Below, piece by piece: positions 61,061 to 64,000 of a DNA stretch of 64,000 nucleotides. Position 1 is the stretch's first letter, and each line of letters starts with the position of its first letter. Made by a program: the position numbers and the translations under genes. The notes beneath the pieces are model-generated. The model was not told where the DNA came from. It was given only the letters and a program-made list of their open reading frames with translations, and searched no databases. This DNA is from Evansella caseinilytica. GTDB lineage: Bacteria; Bacillota; Bacilli; Bacillales; Salisediminibacteriaceae. The stretch covers positions 62,001-126,000 of the forward strand of contig NZ_FNPI01000005.1 in the NCBI RefSeq assembly GCF_900107275.1, in the 5' to 3' direction.

Positions 61061-62041
61061 TTGAAGAAGAAGTTTTATTCCGTGTTTGCTTTCCTTCTGA
61101 CAGCTGTGGTCATTTTAGCAGGCTGTGGAGACGGCGATGGCAACGCGGAAGTGAATATCGGAAATCTGCAGCTTGGAACCGGCAGTGTCGGCGGTACATA
61201 TTATCCGCTAGGTACTGAAATGGCCACCGTCATCAAAAATAATATCGAAGGCTACGACGGCTTTGATTTAAGTGCCGTGGCTTCGGATGCCTCCGTGGAA
61301 AACCTGCTTGAAATCGGCGACGGCAATTTCGATCTCGGGATGACGGTTCATTTGCCGGCTCTTGATGCGCTTAATGGCGAAGGAGAGTTCAGCGACGCTA
61401 TCGACAACTTTGGTTTTATGGGTCACATTTATCCGGAAGTGATGCAAATCGTCACGCAGGAAAACTCCGACATTCAGTCGATTGAAGATCTGGCAGGGAA
61501 AAACGTGAACATCGGACCTCCGGGAAGCGGAACACAGGCTGCTGCCAAATTGATTCTAGCTGCCTACGGTCTTGAAGACGGGGACTATACTCCGTTTGAA
61601 GAAGGCTTCGGCGACGCAGCCGGACGCATTCAGGACGGCAACCTTGACGCGTCTTTCGGACTGCTCGGGCTGCCTGCCAGCGGAATTGAAGAGCTTGCTG
61701 TGCAACGGGAGCTTCGCTTGCTTCCAATCACTTCGGAGGCACTCAGCTATATCGAGGAAAACAGCGGCTATGCAGCGATCACGATTCCTTCCGACACGTA
61801 TGATTTTCTTGAGGAAGACATCCAGGCAATTACCGCTTATGCCGTGCTCGTTGCTTCAACGGATAAAATCGATGAAGACCTCGGCTATGCAATGACAAAA
61901 GCCTTGTTTGAAAACAGCAGCCAAATTACCCACTCCCAAGGAGCACATTTAACGAAAGAAAATGCACTGCTTGGCTCGGACAATATTCCTCTGCATCCTG
62001 GTGCGGAGAAATACTTCAAGGAAGAAGGACTGCTTGAATAA
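61061..62041 (+). CDS. TAXI-family TRAP transporter solute-binding lipoprotein
   Basis: A 326-residue lipoprotein (VVILAGC, Cys at about 22) of the TAXI family: GTGSVGGTYYPLGTEMATVI (about 39-58), NVNIGPPGSGTQAAAKLIL (about 147-165) and DASFGLLGLPASGI. It captures a substrate (often C4 or aromatic acids, glutamate) and delivers it to the fused permease encoded downstream. TTG 61061 follows AAGGGGGAATGAC. A GTGTCTC-type terminator hairpin (62055-62104) and repeat R1 lie between the two genes. Confidence 0.92.
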   Translation: MKKKFYSVFAFLLTAVVILAGCGDGDGNAEVNIGNLQLGTGSVGGTYYPLGTEMATVIKNNIEGYDGFDLSAVASDASVENLLEIGDGNFDLGMTVHLPALDALNGEGEFSDAIDNFGFMGHIYPEVMQIVTQENSDIQSIEDLAGKNVNIGPPGSGTQAAAKLILAAYGLEDGDYTPFEEGFGDAAGRIQDGNLDASFGLLGLPASGIEELAVQRELRLLPITSEALSYIEENSGYAAITIPSDTYDFLEEDIQAITAYAVLVASTDKIDEDLGYAMTKALFENSSQITHSQGAHLTKENALLGSDNIPLHPGAEKYFKEEGLLE

Positions 62042-62054
62042 TCGCTTTGCTGCG

Positions 62055-62104
62055 GGTGTGTCTCAAAAGGGAAAAACCACCCTTTTGTGACACACCTATT
62101 TTTC
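62055..62104 (+). terminator. Terminator-like GTGTCTC palindrome, copy 4
   Basis: GGTGTGTCTCAAAAGGG pairs with CCCTTTTGTGACACACC, followed by TATTTTTC. Partial read-through would be needed for the permease gene unless it has its own promoter. Confidence 0.75.
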
Positions 62105-62120
62105 AGATTAAGTTTCCCTT

Positions 62121-62301
62121 GTTTCCCGGACTTTTTGAACTTCTTCTCTAAAATGGTTGTTCAAAAAGGAGGACATAACTGCGGCAAGAAGATCGAGGCG
62201 CGGCAGGCTCGAGCAGCGGAGCGTACACGGGACGTACGTGAGCAGCGGAGAGGCAACGCAACGACGAGATTCGCAGGCGCTGTTTCCCGGACTTTTTGAA
62301 C
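62121..62301 (+). repeat. Interspersed repeat R1, copy D, preceded by a solo end
   Basis: 62121-62140 is a free right end (GTTTCCCGGACTTTTTGAAC). 62159-62301 is a complete copy starting GTTCAAAAAGGAGGACATAA and ending with the same right end. Between the internal blocks a GTACACGGGACGTAC inverted core is visible. Confidence 0.85.
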
Positions 62302-62503
62302 TTCAGTAAAAGACAGGATACGCTTAAGAAAGATGTATGTCGTACGGGAATATCGACGAAAACGCAGGAATCTCAACACGTTGTCCTACCTTTTCGTCGA
62401 TTACCGTGCTCTTATTAAAAGGGAAGCGGATAAGACAAAGAAACGGTGTCTTATGTATGGACAGCAGCTTCTTCATTTTTCAATACGTCAGGAAGGTGAA
62501 CAT

Positions 62504-64000
62504 ATGAAAGAAAAAGATACATTGACAGAAGAACAACAACAAGAGATGCTTGCAAAATATGACAAGGAGTCGGCCTACCGGAAAGATACAGGTAAATGGA
62601 CATGGGTCATCTCATACCTCGCCATTTCCCTGACACTGTTTCATTTATGGCGGGCGCTGCCGATGAGCGGCGGGCCTCTCGGCTCGTTAATGCAAGGCGC
62701 TGTTCATTTAGGGACTGCATTAGGACTTATCTTCTTGTTATACCCTGCGAAAAAGACCGGAATAAAGCGCAGCGGCGTCCCGTGGTACGATGTCTTGTTA
62801 GCCTTTCTGGCAATGGGCTCCTACTACTACATTGTCTTTAACTTTGAAACGATAAACACCGGTATGTTCAGGCCGTCTTTTGTAGAAATCATCATTGCGA
62901 CGGTGGGAATCGTTTTGCTGCTGGAAGGGACGCGAAGAGCTGTCGGACTGCCGATTATTGTCATCGCCCTCGTTGCCATCGCCTACGGGATGTTTGGCAC
63001 AAACATCCCGTATTTCGGTCATGGCGGCTTTGACTGGACAAGCTTATCACGGCGGTTATTTTACACATCGAACGCGATCTTTGGAACACCGATTCAAATA
63101 TCGTCCACCTATATTTATCTGTTCCTGTTTTTTGGGGTGATGTTAACAAAAACCGGTGTCGGACAATATTTTAATGACTTAGCCTTTGGCGCCACCGGTC
63201 GCTATACCGGCGGAACTGCGAAAGCCGCCGTTGCTGCTTCCGCTATGCAAGGGATGGTTACCGGAAGCTCCGTTGCCAATACGGTTGCCTCCGGCTCGTT
63301 TACGATTCCGATGATGAAGCGGGCAAAGTTCCGGCCGGAATTCGCAGCGGCTGCAGAAGCATCCGCTTCTACAGGCGGACAAATCATGCCGCCGATCATG
63401 GGAGCTGCCGCGTTCATCATGGCGGAATATGTGGAAGGCATCAGCTACAGTGACATCATTATCATTGGCATCATTCCTGCCATCCTTTATTTTTCCGGCG
63501 TTTTCATGGGTTCCCACTATGAAGCGAAGCGTTCCGGCATCACCGGACTGCCGAAAGACCAGCTGCCGACGATGAAAGGTCTTGCCAAGCGGGCTGATCT
63601 ATTGCTGCCGCTTGTTGCGATTATTTTTATGCTTGTCGGCGGCTATACCCCGACAGTGGCCGCGTTGACAGGTATCGGCGTAGCCTTCGGTGTCAGCTTT
63701 ATCCGGGAAGAAACCCGCATGGGCTTCAAGGATGTCATCGGCGCTCTGGAACAAGGCGCCCGAATAGCCTTGCCGGTTATCGCTGCTTGCGCCACCGCCG
63801 GGATCATTGTCGGCATTGTCGTCATCACCGGTTTAGGTGGAAAAATTGCCGGTGGCCTGCTCGACATCGCCGGAAACAACTTGTTCCTGCTGCTGTTCTT
63901 TACGATGATTGCTTGCATTCTGCTCGGCATGGGGCTGCCTACTACGGCTAACTATGTTGTTACTGCTACTATGGCTGCCCCGGCGTTGATTAACTATGGT
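62504..64000 (+). CDS. TRAP transporter fused permease (4TM/12TM), partial at window end
   Basis: Open to the end of the window (499 codons, no stop). After a hydrophilic start (about 1-30) come about 13 membrane segments; signature segments of the fused TRAP DctQ-DctM permease are AAAMQGMVTGSSVANTVASGSFTIP-like (about 240-265), ASTGGQIMPPIMGAAAFIMAEY (about 287-308) and ILLGMGLPTTANYVVTATMAAP near the cut. It uses the Na+ gradient to import the substrate bound by the TAXI protein. ATG 62504 follows GGAAGGTGAAC. Confidence 0.92.
   Translation, partial: MKEKDTLTEEQQQEMLAKYDKESAYRKDTGKWTWVISYLAISLTLFHLWRALPMSGGPLGSLMQGAVHLGTALGLIFLLYPAKKTGIKRSGVPWYDVLLAFLAMGSYYYIVFNFETINTGMFRPSFVEIIIATVGIVLLLEGTRRAVGLPIIVIALVAIAYGMFGTNIPYFGHGGFDWTSLSRRLFYTSNAIFGTPIQISSTYIYLFLFFGVMLTKTGVGQYFNDLAFGATGRYTGGTAKAAVAASAMQGMVTGSSVANTVASGSFTIPMMKRAKFRPEFAAAAEASASTGGQIMPPIMGAAAFIMAEYVEGISYSDIIIIGIIPAILYFSGVFMGSHYEAKRSGITGLPKDQLPTMKGLAKRADLLLPLVAIIFMLVGGYTPTVAALTGIGVAFGVSFIREETRMGFKDVIGALEQGARIALPVIAACATAGIIVGIVVITGLGGKIAGGLLDIAGNNLFLLLFFTMIACILLGMGLPTTANYVVTATMAAPALINYG

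Noticed and set aside
62161-62379. Frames inside repeat R1 copy D
   Set aside because: They follow the repeat and occur in every R1 copy; no translation signals.

Overview
The window is about 64 kb of a low-to-moderate GC Firmicute chromosome, almost certainly a Bacillaceae relative that is a facultative anaerobe with nitrate metabolism. Evidence: strong AGGAGG-type ribosome binding sites with many GTG/TTG starts, a tryptophan T-box, an Mn2+ (yybP-ykoY) riboswitch, a liaFSR operon, an ordered set of genes matching the Bacillus subtilis yjzC-yjaU-med-fabHA-fabF...yjaZ-yjbA-trpS neighbourhood, and two Fnr proteins with the Bacillus-type C-terminal cysteine cluster.

Layout. 1-4.2 kb: HD-domain protein, Mn2+ riboswitch followed by a CaCA-type exchanger, an extracytoplasmic thioredoxin-like protein and a DAACS symporter. 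4.2-9.3 kb: T-box and trpS, then yjbA, a small membrane gene, yjaZ and the first fnr. 9.4-17.4 kb: liaFSR, a two-gene ABC exporter, an LCP ligase and a secreted GH5 glycosidase with a ricin-type lectin domain. 17.5-24.1 kb: fabF-fabH with a FapR-like operator, a PQYGP-repeat protein, med, yjaU, yjzC and a 57-codon membrane gene. 24.2-39.4 kb: an anaerobic/nitrate island (ywiC, fnr, two NarK carriers, and a membrane-b / molybdopterin / 4x[4Fe-4S] / Rieske operon, an LpdD-like protein, a third Crp/Fnr protein, and a DUF2249-polytopic-SufT operon). 39.5-45.5 kb: DinB, PhzF, molybdenum-cofactor genes moeA-mobB-moaE-moaD, then sco and ctaG. 45.5-61 kb: HAD phosphatase, GNAT, hemerythrin, NifU-N, a YwqB-like protein and SNF2 helicase, BsuPI lipoprotein, YitT, rhodanese, AI-2E exporter family, AraC and MATE. 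61-64 kb: TAXI-type TRAP transporter, cut by the window end.

How it works together. At least six near-perfect TGTGA-N6-TCACA sites, several placed 41.5 bp upstream of a predicted start and with a matching -10 box, tie together fnr, ywiC, the nitrate-reductase-like operon, the LpdD-like gene, the third Crp/Fnr gene, the DUF2249 operon and (with weaker sites) hemerythrin and the Mo-cofactor operon. The window therefore looks like one Fnr/Crp regulon: regulator, nitrate import/export, a molybdoenzyme with an unusual Rieske plus cytochrome-b membrane module, the cofactor genes for it, and Fe-S/NO-related accessory proteins.

The intergenic DNA is rich in repeats: a 114-145 bp element with GTTCAAAAAG/CTTTTTGAAC ends (four copies plus two solo ends), a second hairpin family of about 130-180 bp (six copies), and several smaller palindrome families. 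These sit between genes and never inside a recognised gene.
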